Origin: Adineta vaga
Lineage: Eukaryota; Rotifera
Reading direction: 5' to 3'
Assembly (NCBI GenBank): GCA_021613535.1
Contig: CP075494.1
Coordinates: 7,130,001-7,194,000, forward strand
Length of the DNA: 64,000 bases
This document shows positions 12,950 through 25,635 of this stretch, in pieces. The notes under the pieces were generated by a model. The model saw only the letters and a list, made by a program, of their open reading frames with translations, ran no database searches and was not told where the DNA came from. The position numbers and the translations under genes are program-made. Numbering within the stretch: position 1 is the stretch's first letter; every line of letters begins with the position of its first letter.

Positions 12950-13675
12950 TATATATCTTTTGTCTACTTAATAATAAATAAACCAATGATTAAAACATGC
13001 TCCTATTCTCATTTTATAGAGAAAAAGGGAATTATTCAAGCGTGGTTAATTGAGCTTTTTGACTTCCTTTTTCTCCTAAAGGTAAATAAATATGTAATTA
13101 AGTCTCTTCAAAAACACCAAAACAAGATTTCACCTTGACTTTTGTGTCTTATTTTTGAAAAAAGTTATTTTCATTTTAATTATTTACTGGTAAATTATCC
13201 AACATCATTTCCCAATCAATTACGTTATATTTTCAAGTTAACGAATGATTCAGAACATATCATCGCATTTGATATTTTATCTTTTTAGTGACATAGCGGT
13301 GTCCCAAATGATACTGCTTCACGATTCGATAGATAGTTGATTTTAATGATGATATTTTGATGCAAACAAAGTAATTATGATCAAAACAAATAATGTGAAA
13401 GATGTTGATTAATCACACTTTTCGATATGATATCTTTGGATCATATTCTGTTTCTATTCTCAAAAATGATTTTTTGCAATCTGACAAAATTAAATGATGT
13501 ATCGTTACTAATTTATTCTTTCGTTTCAAACAAATTTAGCGAAAAGAATGTGCCATAATAATTAGACTGACTATCTAATCACTCAGACAGCTTGACGATT
13601 ATATATATATTCATTAAAATGACAATAAAAATTCTGTATATAATAGAAAGAAAAGTTTTTCGAAAAAAGAATTGT
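12950..13675. other. Intergenic between peptidase and LRRC57
   Basis: AT-rich, with a short TATATATATA run near 13600. No coding potential recognised. It should contain the peptidase promoter. Confidence 0.6.
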
Positions 13676-14607
13676 TTATTCAAGTTTTCTTCGACTAGCT
13701 GTAAATCGTTGCATATACTAAAAATAAGAAAATAGACATTGATGGATAAAATTTTGAGTATTTACTTGTTCGTATCCTTCTTTTCCTTGAAAAGCTTTTT
13801 CATCAAATCGATTTCCTTCATATGAAAGTAAAGATAAATTTGAATCTGTTAGTAATCCATTTGGAATAACATCAAGTAAAATATTATTTCTATTTAGACG
13901 TAAAGTTTTCAAACGAGGACAGAAACGTATATGATCAGAAATTTTATTGATCTAAAAAGATATGAAGTATAAAGAAAGAATAAAAAGATGATCCTACTCG
14001 ATTATCATTGAGATTTAATTCGTCAACTTGAAGTGTTTGTATTTGATCTGGAATTTGTGTAATTTCATTCGATGATAGATCGAGTAATTGTAAATTTTGT
14101 AATTTAAGTATTGATTCTGGAATAGTAGTAAAATAATTATGTGATAAAGTTAAATGTCGTAAACTATTTAAATTAGCGAATGAAGATGGTAATGTACGAA
14201 GTTGATTTTGACTCAATTGAATATTTTCAAGTTTTTTCAATTGACCAAAACAATCAGGTAGTTGACCTAAATATTAAAGTGATAAGAAACAAAACAATTA
14301 GAATACATTCATAGTCTTACCGATTTGATTATTTCGAATACTTAAGTTTTTTAGATTAACCATTAGACTGATTTCTGTTGGAATCGTTTGTAGTTCGTTA
14401 TCATTTAATGATAAAGTACGTAAACCAGGCAGACAAAGAGCAGGACTTATCTAACGATTAATTTGAATGAAAATATATTCTTTTTCCACAAATATATCTT
14501 ACTTCTTTCAATTTTTTATTATCATATTGAAGTACACCTGTTTTTGTAGCTGTTTCAATATGTTTCTTCAGTGCACTATTAGTTGTAACACTATTATTAT
14601 TTCCCAT
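13676..14607 (-). CDS. LRRC57: LRRC57-like leucine-rich-repeat protein
   Basis: Five exons (14503-14607, 14321-14450, 13998-14266, 13766-13951, 13676-13717) encode 243 aa, the usual length of LRRC57. The start MGNNNSV has an N-terminal glycine suited to myristoylation, followed by ALKKHIETATKTGVLQ as in the vertebrate protein. About seven LRRs follow, e.g. LSLNDNELQTIP, LSHNYFTTIPESI, LDLSSNEITQIPDQI. The ending, LLSYEGNRFDEKAFQGKEGY then QRFTASRRKLE, matches the family's C-terminus. LRRC57 is a conserved membrane-associated protein with little known function. Assignment is based on start, length and both ends, so orthology is likely. Confidence 0.9.
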
Positions 14608-15413
14608 AGTTTCGTAATATCAAAAGATGAGTAGTAAATGAGATAAATTCTGGGTTTATGTCGAATATCTAATCATATGCATTACTCGAAGAAAAAAGAC
14701 TCAATCTGATTGATTCATGGTGATGATGTATAAGATGCAAAGCGAATGGCAATAGATGTCGTTAAATATAGAGAATTTTTCTTCTTGATGTTCAAATATG
14801 CTAGAATTAAGTTACTACTAGTAATTATTCGTAACATGTCTAGATTTTCGTAATAATGATTAACTACAAGATCCATGAGGCAATTCATAGATTTGATTGT
14901 TTACGTTAGGTCGGATGCTTTTTCAAGCTGATGAAATCAACTCTACTTATTTTATCGATTCACAATAACGAATCTGTGTTGACTAAGGGAGCAATAAGAG
15001 ACTGATGGGAACATCCTTCAAACACACAGCAGTTAATATTTAAAAATATGAAGCTATTCAGAAGAGGAATAATGCATACCTATATCATCAAACTAATCGT
15101 TTGAAAAAAGATCAAAGCACTTCTCGATAACCTTCAAGAAAATTTAATGTACGTGTCAGGGTTATATATGACATAACTTTTTAGTTCTATGTCACGCACA
15201 TTATTAGATTTGTATGAATGTGTGATGTACAATCAACTACTTATTGAATATGAGAACTTCTAGTGAAATAGATATCTATATCCACTTTTCTTCTTTACAA
15301 AGATTCATTTAGACATACTGTTTTGAAATAAGAAAAAAACAAACTATAAAAATTTTATTAATACATAAATACGAAACTACATATTTTTGCTTTTTCTCTT
15401 TCATGAATATTAG
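14608..15413. other. Intergenic upstream of LRRC57
   Basis: AT-rich; no ORF or RNA gene recognised. Likely holds the LRRC57 promoter and the 3' end of the LRR receptor transcript. Confidence 0.6.
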
Positions 15414-17333
15414 TTATAAATGTTCAGAATAGAATTGACTATTTTGAGAAATACTATCATCCGATACGATATCAATGACTGGTTGTTGTGGATGTCGAAT
15501 ATCCAATGCTGGAGAATCGGCAAACATTGGATTATAAAGTTTACGTTTATTATTCGATGTTTCATCATTAAAATATGCATAATTTTGATATGGATAAGGT
15601 GGTACATTCATATTAGCTCCATGTGTAATAACCGATTCGATTACAACAGGATTACTATCGATTATTTGCTTATGATGTTGCCGACGACGACGTGTTGCTT
15701 CAGCTATCGTTGTAGTTGGTGATGTTTGAGAAAGATGACAACAAAAAACTGGTCTACCTTGTTTCCATCGAATGAATAAAATAATACATACAGTAATAAC
15801 TATGAGAATAATAATACTAAAAACAATTCCCAGAATAATTTCAATTGTACGCGTTTTTATTCGACGGGAAGTTCTTGGTGATGATAGAGATTTATCCATT
15901 TGTTTTGTATGATTTAATGAACCAGGTTCACAATAATCTAATGAACAATCAATCGATGATTTTGAACAAGCATATTGAAATTGCTTGTCACTTAAAGAAT
16001 CAAATGATTGAATCGTATTATTATTTAAACAATGACCAGATAATTGTAATCCTTTTTTTCTGGCAATCGGAAGCCAACACGATGTACAATTCAATGAAAC
16101 ATGTTCTATATGAAAAATCTGTAAACCAGTTATTTGAATGAATATACAAGCATCAAAATGAAATAAATTTGTACTTGATAAATCAAGATATTGTAATGAT
16201 TTAAGATATTTAAATGAATCTTGGATAATACCTAGAAAAAAAACAAAGTTCATTATCACGTTATTCAACTTTTTAAATAGTGATTGAAAAAGAAAAAAAG
16301 ACGACATTCTTAGAGTTTCTCACTCGAAAAATTGAATACGTTTATGCAAGCTTTAAGCAGTTTTTATTTTCAGAAGAACTCCTTTATTTTCAAGTGTTGA
16401 AAGGTATATGATTATATTCTCTAGAAAGGAAATGAATAGATAATATCTTTCATCATTCAATCTTATGTAAACATGGACTGTAGTTGATGTTATAGAGCTG
16501 TATATTGAATCGATGTTGTTTTAAAGTAATCATACTCTCAAGCGGATTAATCCCTTTGTGTTTAAGTGGTTGTGTGTTTTTGAATATGAAAAACCAAAAC
16601 AAACATATCCCAACAGAATTGAATACTTCGTTTACTTACAGTTTAAATCTCTATTTGAAGCTAATGATAACCATGTTAGATTATTTAAACTAGTTAGAGC
16701 AAATCTTGGTATACTGGAAAGTCTATTGAATGATAAATCAAGTTTAATCAAAGAAGTCCATTGTTGAATAGTATTTGGAAATGTATTTAGTTGATTACGA
16801 GATAAATTGAATTCTTTTAGATTAGGTAATTGAATATGATCGAAATGATTCAATGAAATTAATTCATTTGATGCGAGATTAATTTTTTCTAAATGAATCA
16901 ATTTAGAATTTAACCATGTTGATGAAACATTTTGTAATAGATTCATTTCTAAATTCAATTCAATAAGAATATCAGCAATTGAATCGAATGTATTATTATG
17001 AATATATGTGATCGAATTTGAATTTAATAATAAACGTTTCATACGTAATGAAAGAAGTTTTGTTTCATCAAATGATTGAAAATTTCGCGATGAAAAATCA
17101 ATTGTTTCCCATAGAATGGTTTCGACACAATTGGCAATAAATGGTAAATCAAGTAGATAATGTGAACAATTTAATATCAATTGTTGTGAAGGACAATGAC
17201 ATGCTGTCGTTTGACAATAGGTACATATTTGTGTTGTTGATTTGGTCGTCATTTCTATGGAATTGGATGTAATATCATGAATGAAATTTGTTGTTAATAA
17301 TACAAAGAAAACGATGAAATTCGTTTGAGACAT
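15414..17333 (-). CDS. LRR type-I transmembrane receptor-like protein
   Basis: Two exons, 16640-17333 and 15414-16231, separated by a 408-bp intron, give 503 aa in one frame. Order: signal peptide (NFIVFFVLLTTNFIH), a Cys-rich LRR N-cap (CTYCQTTACHCPSQQLILNC), several LRRs (LEKINLASNELISL, LKEFNLSRNQLNTFP, LIKLDLSFNRLSSIP, LQYLDLSSTNLFHF), and an LRR C-cap with paired Cys (NCTSCWLPIA, YACSKSSIDCSLDYC). A transmembrane helix (IILGIVFSIIILIVITVCII) and a ~110-aa cytosolic tail without a TIR or kinase domain follow. The tail has Tyr-containing motifs (PPYPYQNYAYF). It is probably a cell-surface adhesion or recognition molecule; the precise family is not recognised. Confidence 0.85.
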
Positions 17334-18249
17334 TGAGTATAATCACAAAAGAAAACAAATGCTTTGTTACACTTGTACAAAGAATTACGGAAAAGAAAAA
17401 AGAAAGTTAAGCTGATGAATGCGGACTAGTATTGTCTGTATTAAAAGAACGTAAGAAGAAGAAAGAAGGAAAAAAAAGGAATAAAGAGAGAAAGAGAAAA
17501 AAAATGTTGGTCAAGAGTTCATCGTTTAATGGAAGAACGAATGTGACCGAATGAAGGTAGATATGTATGTATCGAAGCATATGAAGTATTGAACGGGATT
17601 TAATTGAAAAGAAATAAATATGTAGTCCTATATATATATATATATATTCAACGATGATTTTAGTTGATAATAATAGTAATATGATAGAAAAATTCTATTG
17701 ATTTTATTTGGTGTTCAATGACATTGAGGATGAAACAGATGGGACAAGGTAACCATTTGGTACATGAAAAAGAGTGCACAAAAAAAAAAGAAATGAAGAT
17801 TCATCATGGATTTTAATCTGAATGAAAAGAAGAAGAAAAAGAACAAAAGGATGTGATAGCGTGAAGCTGAATGTAAACTTTGGAAAACTGTGAAAGAAAA
17901 TGATGGTATTGAGGAAGGATAATAATATCCCTTGTCGTTTTCAAGAAGAAATCGTATTAAAAAGAATATTATTGAGATAAAAGATATGAGATGATAAATC
18001 GTTGTTCAGATGTTTTATAAAGTTAAAATAATACGTAGATTATGTAATGTCAATATTAGCTATTCATGACCGAAGTGATCATGTCTTTAAAAGAAAAAAT
18101 TGTTAAATTAATATAAAACTTTGTCATCGATTGAATCATTTCTATTAGAAAAATTGATTTTATTTCTCCATTATATTTTACAACTAACAGACAATTAATT
18201 TGAATTAAATTATGACAAAAAATCGAAATAATACAAGGTTTATTCATTT
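17334..18249. other. Intergenic with A/G-rich tracts and a (TA)n run
   Basis: Contains purine-rich A/G tracts on the plus strand (17450-17510, 17770-17850) and a TA dinucleotide run at about 17633-17647. No coding sequence recognised. It lies upstream of the LRR receptor start and downstream of P450 copy 1. Confidence 0.6.
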
Positions 18250-20045
18250 TCATGCATTGGAACGTTTTCTTAATTTAACAAGTACAGCATTTGGTTGAAT
18301 TACAAGTCTTTCCTCTAGTCGAAAACCTTCTTCGATTCCATCACCAGGTAAGATTTCATATTCTCGAAGTAATCGAATCAAACACATCTTCAATTCCATC
18401 AAAGCAAATCTCATTCCAATACAATTTCGTGGACCAACACCGAATGGCATCCATGCAACTGGATGTCGTTTCTCAACATGTCTTTCTGGATAGAAAATAG
18501 TTGGATCTTCAGGACCCCAAAGGTCAGGATTGTAATGAATCGAGAAGACATCGGGTTGAATGACACTACCTAGAAAAAAAAAAGACGCAGATATCGATGA
18601 GTAAAGAAAGGAGAGCAAGATGTTGGACAAACCTTTCTCAACCGTATGACCACACACAGTAGCAGTTGTGTTACACTCACGCATCATTCCTTTCGTAGCA
18701 ATAGGATACATTCGAAGAACTTCACGTATGAATAAATCGAGATATCGAAGACTAATTGCAGTCTCATACATAGTTACTTCGTCTCTATGATTCCAATCGA
18801 TTTGATCAATCTCTTGGCGTAATTGTTGTTGAACATGAGGTTTTGTAGCAAGTATATAGGTAGAATATGCAAGTGCAGTTGAAGTTGTTTCATAACCAGC
18901 AATCATAAAGAGAAAGACATTACTTACAACTTCATCGGAATGTAATACTTTTGTCGTCGTTTGTTCATCGATATTATCCTAAAATAAAAAGTCTATTTTT
19001 TGTACAGAATTTTATAAAATATTATCAGAAACTTGAAATTTGAGCCAACATGAAATAGAAGCGACTTACTTTCACTTCTCCATCAGTTGAAGCATCGATC
19101 ATTAATTGTAACAGATCTATACGTTTCATTAATGATTTCTTTCGAAAATTAACAACATCTTTAAGACGATTTATTAACCATGAACCAGGTGTTTCTTCAA
19201 TATAATTTGTTAGAAATGGCATCAATCTTATCAACATTCGACAAACAGTGATTTGACAAAGATAAAAATAACGAAAAGGTTTCACAAAAAATGGAAATAA
19301 ATCAGTTAGTTTTACTATTGACAGTTGATCAACATCTAATTCAAATGTCCCAGCACATTTTTTCAGATATATATTATCCGTATCGTTTTGCATATCAGTA
19401 TCAATACCAAATGCACAACGACCTAAATCAAACAGATCTATCACGCTTCAATTAATATATTACGTACTTACATATAATATCCATTGTCATACGTTTATAT
19501 AACTGATATATATTCATTTCGATTGTTTGCTTCTGAACAAGACTAGATATTTTCTGCAACATAGCTTCAATGGATTCAGTTACTAATGGTGACATTAATG
19601 TAAGTTTGTTCGATGAAAATGTTGGATTAAGAACGTGTCGTTGACGACGCCATCTTGAACCAACAGCACTAAAGAGATGAATTTTATGACCTGTCTGTAA
19701 GCGTAGTATAATCGAGAGATGACGAGAGTGGAACGACGAAAATTGTTTGATATAAACTTCTTGAAGAAAATCTACATCGGATACAACATACATGGGTTTC
19801 GTGCCCATGAATAATCCATAGATAGAACCGTACTGATTTGTCCATTGTTTTAATTGCTTTGAAAATGATTTTGTTGACCAAAAATCTTTATAATGACCGA
19901 AGAAGAAACGATGTGGTGGTCCTGAAATACCACGACATTTGAAATAATCGTACGAATGACTGATGACCCATAAGTAAGTGATAATCAAACATACCAAACA
20001 CGTTACAAGCACCAGGGTACATAAGAAGTCAAAATAAGCATCCAT
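18250..20045 (-). CDS. Cytochrome P450, clan-3-like, tandem copy 1
   Basis: Four exons (19472-20045, 19070-19422, 18633-18978, 18250-18569) give 530 aa, a normal P450 length. An N-terminal anchor (FLCTLVLVTCLVCLIITYLW) is followed by the GISGPP hinge. The oxygen-binding I-helix motif is AGYETTST, the K-helix is FIREVLRMYP, and the PERF-like segment is FYPERHV. The heme loop is MPFGVGPRNCIGMRFALMEL, carrying the Cys ligand. This is an ER-membrane monooxygenase; the style resembles CYP3-like clan-3 enzymes of xenobiotic metabolism, but the substrate is unknown. A homologous copy lies directly upstream with long near-identical tracts. Everything needed for catalysis appears intact. Confidence 0.93.
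18307..18641 (-). repeat. P450 conversion tract A (pairs with 20564-20897)
   Basis: About 335 bp at the 3' end of P450 copy 1, covering most of exon 4, all of intron 3 and a few bases of exon 3. It is identical to the matching part of copy 2 except for one A in a poly-A run. Sequence diverges sharply just beyond both ends. Seen directly by comparison. Confidence 0.9.
19741..19952 (-). repeat. P450 conversion tract B (pairs with 22028-22239)
   Basis: About 212 bp of exon 1 match copy 2 with only two substitutions that I can see, while flanking exon-1 codons (membrane anchor and the segment after residue ~100) differ widely. A third, ~66-bp identical patch lies in exon 3 near 18835-18899, pairing with about 21090-21155. 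Confidence 0.85.
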
Positions 20046-20509
20046 GGCCTATATATACGTTACTGAAAAATCTTGTGAAAAGAACGTTCGTCCGTTTATA
20101 TAAAATTAAATGCACTTATAACTTATAAGAACGTTGCCCTACATATAGTTATATTATATATTCGTAAATGATTCATCGAAAAGATCGAATAGTAAAATGA
20201 TGCCGAATCGTGTATGGGGCGGCGAGTCACGTGTTCTGTAGACCATTTTCATTCTCTTTGTTCCACAGCATAGAATTTCTGACCTATATGTCAGTAATTC
20301 ATATTTGTTCACTTGTTTATTTTTTTGGAATATAAATTTTTCACCATTTTCTTCTATGTATCATCATCAAAAAAATGAAAACTCACCTGTTTCTCTACTA
20401 ACCATACAAAAGATAACTATAAAATCAATAAAAGTAGGCATCCATTTCGAACTATATGTATTAATTAAGATTTCAATATAAATACAAATACACATTAAAA
20501 TAGAATAAC
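20046..20509. other. Spacer between the tandem P450 genes
   Basis: 464 bp that must hold the promoter of copy 1 and the 3' end of copy 2. No P450 remnant is recognised in it. A slightly GC-richer patch is seen near 20216-20240. Confidence 0.6.
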
Positions 20510-22314
20510 TTAAGAAGAACGTTTTCTTAATTTAACAAGTATAGCATTTGGTTGAATTACGAATCTTTCCTCTAGTCGAAAACCTTCTTCGATTCCATCA
20601 CCAGGTAAGATTTCATATTCTCGAAGTAATCGAATCAAACACATCTTCAATTCCATCAAAGCAAATCTCATTCCAATACAATTTCGTGGACCAACACCGA
20701 ATGGCATCCATGCAACTGGATGTCGTTTCTCAACATGTCTTTCTGGATAGAAAATAGTTGGATCTTCAGGACCCCAAAGGTCAGGATTGTAATGAATCGA
20801 GAAGACATCGGGTTGAATGACACTACCTAGAAAAAAAAAGACGCAGATATCGATGAGTAAAGAAAGGAGAGCAAGATGTTGGACAAACCTTTCTCAATCG
20901 TATGACCACAAACATTAGTAGATATGTCACATTCACGTGTCATTGCTTTACTGCTGATAGGATACATTCGAAGAACTTCACGTATGAATAAGTCGAGATA
21001 AGTAAGATTTGCTGCCGTTTCATAAGTAAGTTCAGGTTTATGATCATTCCAATTATGTTCATTGATTTCAGCAACGAGTTGTTGTTGAATATGAGGTTTT
21101 GTAGCAAGTATATAGGTAGAATATGCAAGTGCAGTTGAAGTTGTTTCATAACCAGCGACCATGAATAAGAAAATATTAGGGATAATTTCTGTTGATTTCA
21201 ATACTTTCGACGAACCATGAGCATTTGTTTGATTCTAAACGTAGATATAATAAAAATCCATTAATAAACTGACATTCTTCGAGATCTCAAGCAATAGCTG
21301 AAATAATTCTGCTCGAGAAAGAAATCACTTTATCTAGTGAACTTACCGCAACTTCACTATCATTTGCAGCATCGATCATAAGTTGTAATAGATCAACACG
21401 TTTTTGTGAATTCAATGAAGATTTTTTGCGAAGATCAAAAACTTCTTGAACACGATTCATCAACCACATACCTGGAAGTACCGAGACATATTCACTCAAG
21501 GACGGTTTAAAATTAATTAATATTTTCTGAATATATTGCATGCCAAACACAATATCATGTATAGGTCGTGCGAAGATTGGCATCAAATTACATAATCGAA
21601 AAGGAAACAATGTTTCGACATCTGTTTTGAAAACTTCAGCTGATTTTAGTAAATACGGATTATTAATATCATTTTGCATATCAGTATCAATACCAAATGC
21701 ACAACGACCTAAATATGAAAGGAAACAATAGACATCTAAATGAGAATATTTTACTTACAAATAACATCCATTGTTAATCGTTTGTATAATTCATAAATAT
21801 TAATTTCCTTATTCTCATCGGTTATTTCATGAGAAAGTTTGTTCATTAATGCTTCAATACAACCATTGATTAGTGGAGACATTAATTTTAATTTTGCAGA
21901 TGAAAATGTTGGATTGATGACATGTCTTTGACGACGCCATGTTTCTCCATTGGAACGAAAAAGATGAACAATTCCATCACTTCGCACACGTAGAATACTT
22001 GGTATGAGTCGAGTATTAAATGATGAGAATTGTTTGATATAAACTTCTTGAAGAAAATCTACATCGGATACAACATACATGGGTTTCGTGCCCATGAATA
22101 ATCCATAGATAGAACCGTACTGATTTGTCCATTGTTTTAATTGCTTTGAAAATGATTTTGTTGACCAAAAATCTTTATAATGGCCGAAGAAGAAACGATG
22201 TGGTGGTCCTGAAATACCACGACGTTTGAAATAATCGTAAGCATTATTTGTTCTCCATAAATACAATGCAATTAGACAAACCACAATCGAACTAAGAGTA
22301 AGTGTTATAAACAT
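20510..22314 (-). CDS. Cytochrome P450, clan-3-like, tandem copy 2
   Basis: Four exons (21759-22314, 21347-21708, 20889-21234, 20510-20826) give 526 aa. The exon plan equals copy 1, and exon 3 is exactly the same length (346 bp). Key sites are present: GISGPP hinge, AGYETTST in the I-helix, FIREVLRMYP in the K-helix, and heme loop MPFGVGPRNCIGMRFALMEL. The anchor (LSSIVVCLIALYLW) and the middle third differ clearly from copy 1, whereas the 3' third and the start of the soluble domain are almost identical at DNA level. This points to an older duplication followed by recent patchy conversion. ER monooxygenase; substrate unknown. Confidence 0.93.
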
Positions 22315-23277
22315 TTCTTTTAATAGACTGTCCTCACTAGTTGTTTATTTGTCGGTTCAGAGTCGAAACGAAAAGTAGACAAATCGACTGACACACACAC
22401 ATACATAAACACGCATGAAAGAGAGAAGGAAAGAAAAGAAAGAAAAAAAAGAAATAGATATGATCTGATGTATAACACAGATCGTAGCAATTTCTGTTTA
22501 AAAATCGAAAGATTGATATGTGTGTTGTTATTAAGTACAACATTGTGTGTGATCATATACGGCTCTTAATAAAATCCGTGATACTCAACATGAAAGACTG
22601 GGAAATCGTAGAAAGTTTATAAAAATATTCGACAAAAAAAAATCAACTACGTGAAACAATGAATAGTTCGAATAATTTTGTATGATATTTTACTAAAACA
22701 GAATCATTATTTCACAGATATTTTTCAATAAACGTTTTTTTGGCGTTTTTCTTTTGACATAGTAGATTTAAATCGTAAGAGAAAGACGTGCTTTTTTCTT
22801 GATTTTTATCTTTTTTTTCACTCTATCAAGGTAAAATATTTTCAGGTATCAAAGAACGTTAAAACGAATATTGTTTTCTTTTCTTCTCTTTTGTGAACCA
22901 CGATCTGAAAGAGAGTGTTGAAATGTTTATGGGCATAAATTTGGTTCGCCTCCCGTCAGAGACGTGACCGACAAACTCGATAACTTCACCTATGCCAGCT
23001 TTCGACCCCCATCTCACCAGATACCAAACGAATGACGTATTGTATGACAGACAACTACCGATATGGTCAAACACTCATTAGACATCACTCTATTTCGTCA
23101 ACTACAACAAAAAATGATCAACCATTACGGACGCAGCATGAGTCTTATGTACTACAAATCACAGTGGATTAAAAGATTGCTTAATACCCGGTAGCAACAA
23201 TTTCATCGTGTTTCAAATTTTTAATTCCGCCAGGGATTACGCTGACCAGTTTTTTCATTTGTTATCAAATAAAAGAT
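22315..23277. other. Intergenic with two short coding-like tracts
   Basis: Upstream region of P450 copy 2. A less AT-rich patch at about 22900-23060 reads on the minus strand as GIGEVIEFVGHVSDGRRTKF. A second at 23160-23255 reads LVSVIPGGIKNLKHDEIVAT and then hits a stop. Neither is recognised; both look like scraps of a decayed gene or mobile element. Confidence 0.4.
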
Positions 23278-24386
23278 ATGACGACTAACGGTAAATATCA
23301 ATCTGAAAAACGTGTAAAACGATGTAAAATATGTTCCACAATATCAAGCAGTGCATTTGATGCTGAAGCTCAAGATCTTATTCAACAATGAGAAAAATTA
23401 TCAAATGAAATCAATAAATTTGAACATGATCATCAGACCTATTTAACTCAATTACAAAATGTTGAAAAACTTAAAAAAGAATTCAAAATCTAACTGCATC
23501 GATTGATGTTCATCAATCCTTAATTGCTGTAGCAAATAATTATAAACAACAAGTGGAGAACAATTCCGATCTATTATGTATTCGTCGTGATAGTGAAAAG
23601 AAAAGAGAAACACCAGAAGAACGTCTTACTCGTTTAAGTACAATTCATGAACATTTAACAAAACAACGTTCAGATTATTTAAAAAGAATTCAGTATACAT
23701 TACCACAACCACCTGAAATATATTTACGTATTATTCTTGGAAGTGAATTACCTGCATCGATTTTAGATAAATCAGAACAATGGAAATATAAAGAAAGTTA
23801 TGAACAATTTAAATTACATGTAATATTAATTCTTATGATTATATCATTATTAATGTCAACAATAATTCCAATTAATCGTGCATTAGATGCACTTTTCCAT
23901 TTTCTACTTGTTTGGTATTATTGTGCATTAACAATTTGTGAATCATTTCTTGTTGTTAATGGTTCAAAAATATAAGTCTTGTACAAGTACTTTTATATTA
24001 TTATCGACGAGGTCTTCTTTATCGTTTAAGAGTATTAGGTGATTCAGATGAATTACAAGTATCCATTCGGAGGTTTTCAATCATGGATGTTACGTGGTCT
24101 TTCCTTTCTTTTCATTGGATATCCATTTGAATTATATAATGCTTATGTTCTTTTTAAGATCTCAATGGATCCAAAAATTGAACCCAATCCTGATTGACAA
24201 TTTATGTTGAAGATTCTTTCGATAATATTTTTTGTTTTATTCTTACGAAATTTTATTACAATGTATATGGTTATTTGATGTAAAATTCGTGAACGTATTT
24301 TCATGATATTCAATGGTTACAACATCGTTATGAAAGTGTGAAAACATTAATCCATCGTGTTCGATCAGCCACAACATTTCATAGAT
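23278..24386 (+). pseudogene. TMEM120 (TACAN)-like relic
   Basis: Read in three frames, this matches TMEM120, a membrane protein with an N-terminal coiled coil and a six-helix coenzyme-A-binding-like domain. Pieces in order: the coiled coil (EKLSNEINKFEHDHQTYL), then NLTASIDVHQSLIAVANN, then EQWKYKESYEQFKLHVIL, ALDALFHFLLVWYYCALTIC, LYYYRRGLLYRLRVLGDS, GGFQSWMLRGLSFLFIGYPF, FVLFLRNFITMYMV and DIQWLQHRYESVKTLIHRV. Damage: in-frame TGA at 23389, 24195 and 24276, frameshifts near 23487, 24070 and 24300, and loss of roughly 50 residues between the NGSKI and LVQVLLYYY segments (around 23970). No introns are seen, so it may be a retrocopy or simply an intron-poor gene. Not functional as read. Confidence 0.8.
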
Positions 24387-24846
24387 AAAACGATGTTTTT
24401 TCTTATTTCCAAATAATATCATTAGTTTTACAAATCAAATTTCATTTATGCAACATTTAGATATTATGTCAAGAAACATAATTAGGTATTGTAATTCTAA
24501 ACATATCTCAAACGATGTTGATGGAAAGTTGAAGATGTAGTTTCAATCTTTGATTCATACTCGCTATACAGTTGCAAATACTTGCTCGCAAACATTTCAC
24601 TTCAACTTCTAAAGTTGATTTTGTAATGACATCGAGAGTAGAAAGTGGCACTACATGGCATTAGAAAGTTATACTACTTATCCGTATGTTTGTAAAGAGA
24701 TGATTTCTACCAGATCCATGAAAACGGTCAAGTTCACAATGTGGAAGGGGAACGTTAACGTTTTAAAAACGGCATGCTTACGGTTCGATATGATAGTTCA
24801 TTTTGCACAGTATTGACATTGTCTTAGGTTCTAAATAATCTGAGTT
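24387..24846. other. Spacer, no gene recognised
   Basis: Flank between the TMEM120 relic and the next exon-like ORF. Short AT-rich ORFs only; may include decayed coding sequence I cannot assign. Confidence 0.5.
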
Positions 24847-25065
24847 TTGGTCGTTTGTAGGAAACCACTTAATCCTGATTGGAATTTTAAAATTAGTGTT
24901 TGGCATGAAAATGATATATACAATTGGACAAGTAAGAAATTTCAAAAAATAAATCTTTTAACACTATTTACACTAAATGATTCAGCATGGCTTGATGTGA
25001 AAGATCATTGTATTATAATCAATACTGCTGATGTAAGCGATGACACTGGACTCATACATATCTAA
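24847..25065 (+). pseudogene. Exon-like fragment of an unidentified gene
   Basis: An open stretch without an ATG, preceded by a good splice acceptor (TCGTTTGTAG). It reads RKPLNPDWNFKISVWHENDI and later LNDSAWLDVKDHCIIINTAD, compositionally protein-like with several Trp. Downstream to about 25620 the frame breaks repeatedly although peptide-like stretches continue (e.g. RSYVTLINSIYLT). I do not recognise the family. A stranded exon of a decayed larger gene is most likely. Confidence 0.4.
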
Positions 25066-25635
25066 GTCAATATGTATCTTCTAAATCGAATATATATATA
25101 TGGCATTAGACTTAAACTATTCACGATATTTTTCATAGACGAAGTTATGTCACATTAATAAATTCAATTTATCTGACGAATTAATTAGAGATTATTTCTT
25201 CGAAATTATCACAATTCACAACAGCACTAACTACTACAAATAATGATATTTTTATTGAAGATGTACATAGTATATCTACTTCTCCATTAAAAATGGATAA
25301 GATTCAATTGCAAACTATTCCATTAATATATTTCAAATTAGTGTATAAAATTATAAAGCAAGACATGTAACAAATAATGAAATTGTTATAAGTAATACTG
25401 AAAATATTCATGTATTTTCTTGTCTTTCATCGCCTATTATTGATTTATGAAATCGCTAATCTTCGCTATTTTCTAAAAAAAAAGGATATAGAAACTTTGT
25501 TCGATCTCCACTAGCATTGATTAATTCAATGAGTGTTAAACAATATGAAAATGATTTTACAAATTATTTTATTCAAAAAACAAAATACAAAAGAAACGAA
25601 ATCTATTATTATTTGCACTCTAAATAGTATTTATT
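25066..25635. other. AT-rich, probable continuation of decayed gene
   Basis: Plus-strand frames show short interrupted peptides with normal-looking composition but many stops. No assignment possible. Confidence 0.4.

Noticed and set aside
22859-23074. Minus ORF with GIGEVIEFVGHVSDGRRTKF as part of a retrotransposon
   Set aside because: No reverse transcriptase, integrase or terminal repeats nearby; family not recognised.
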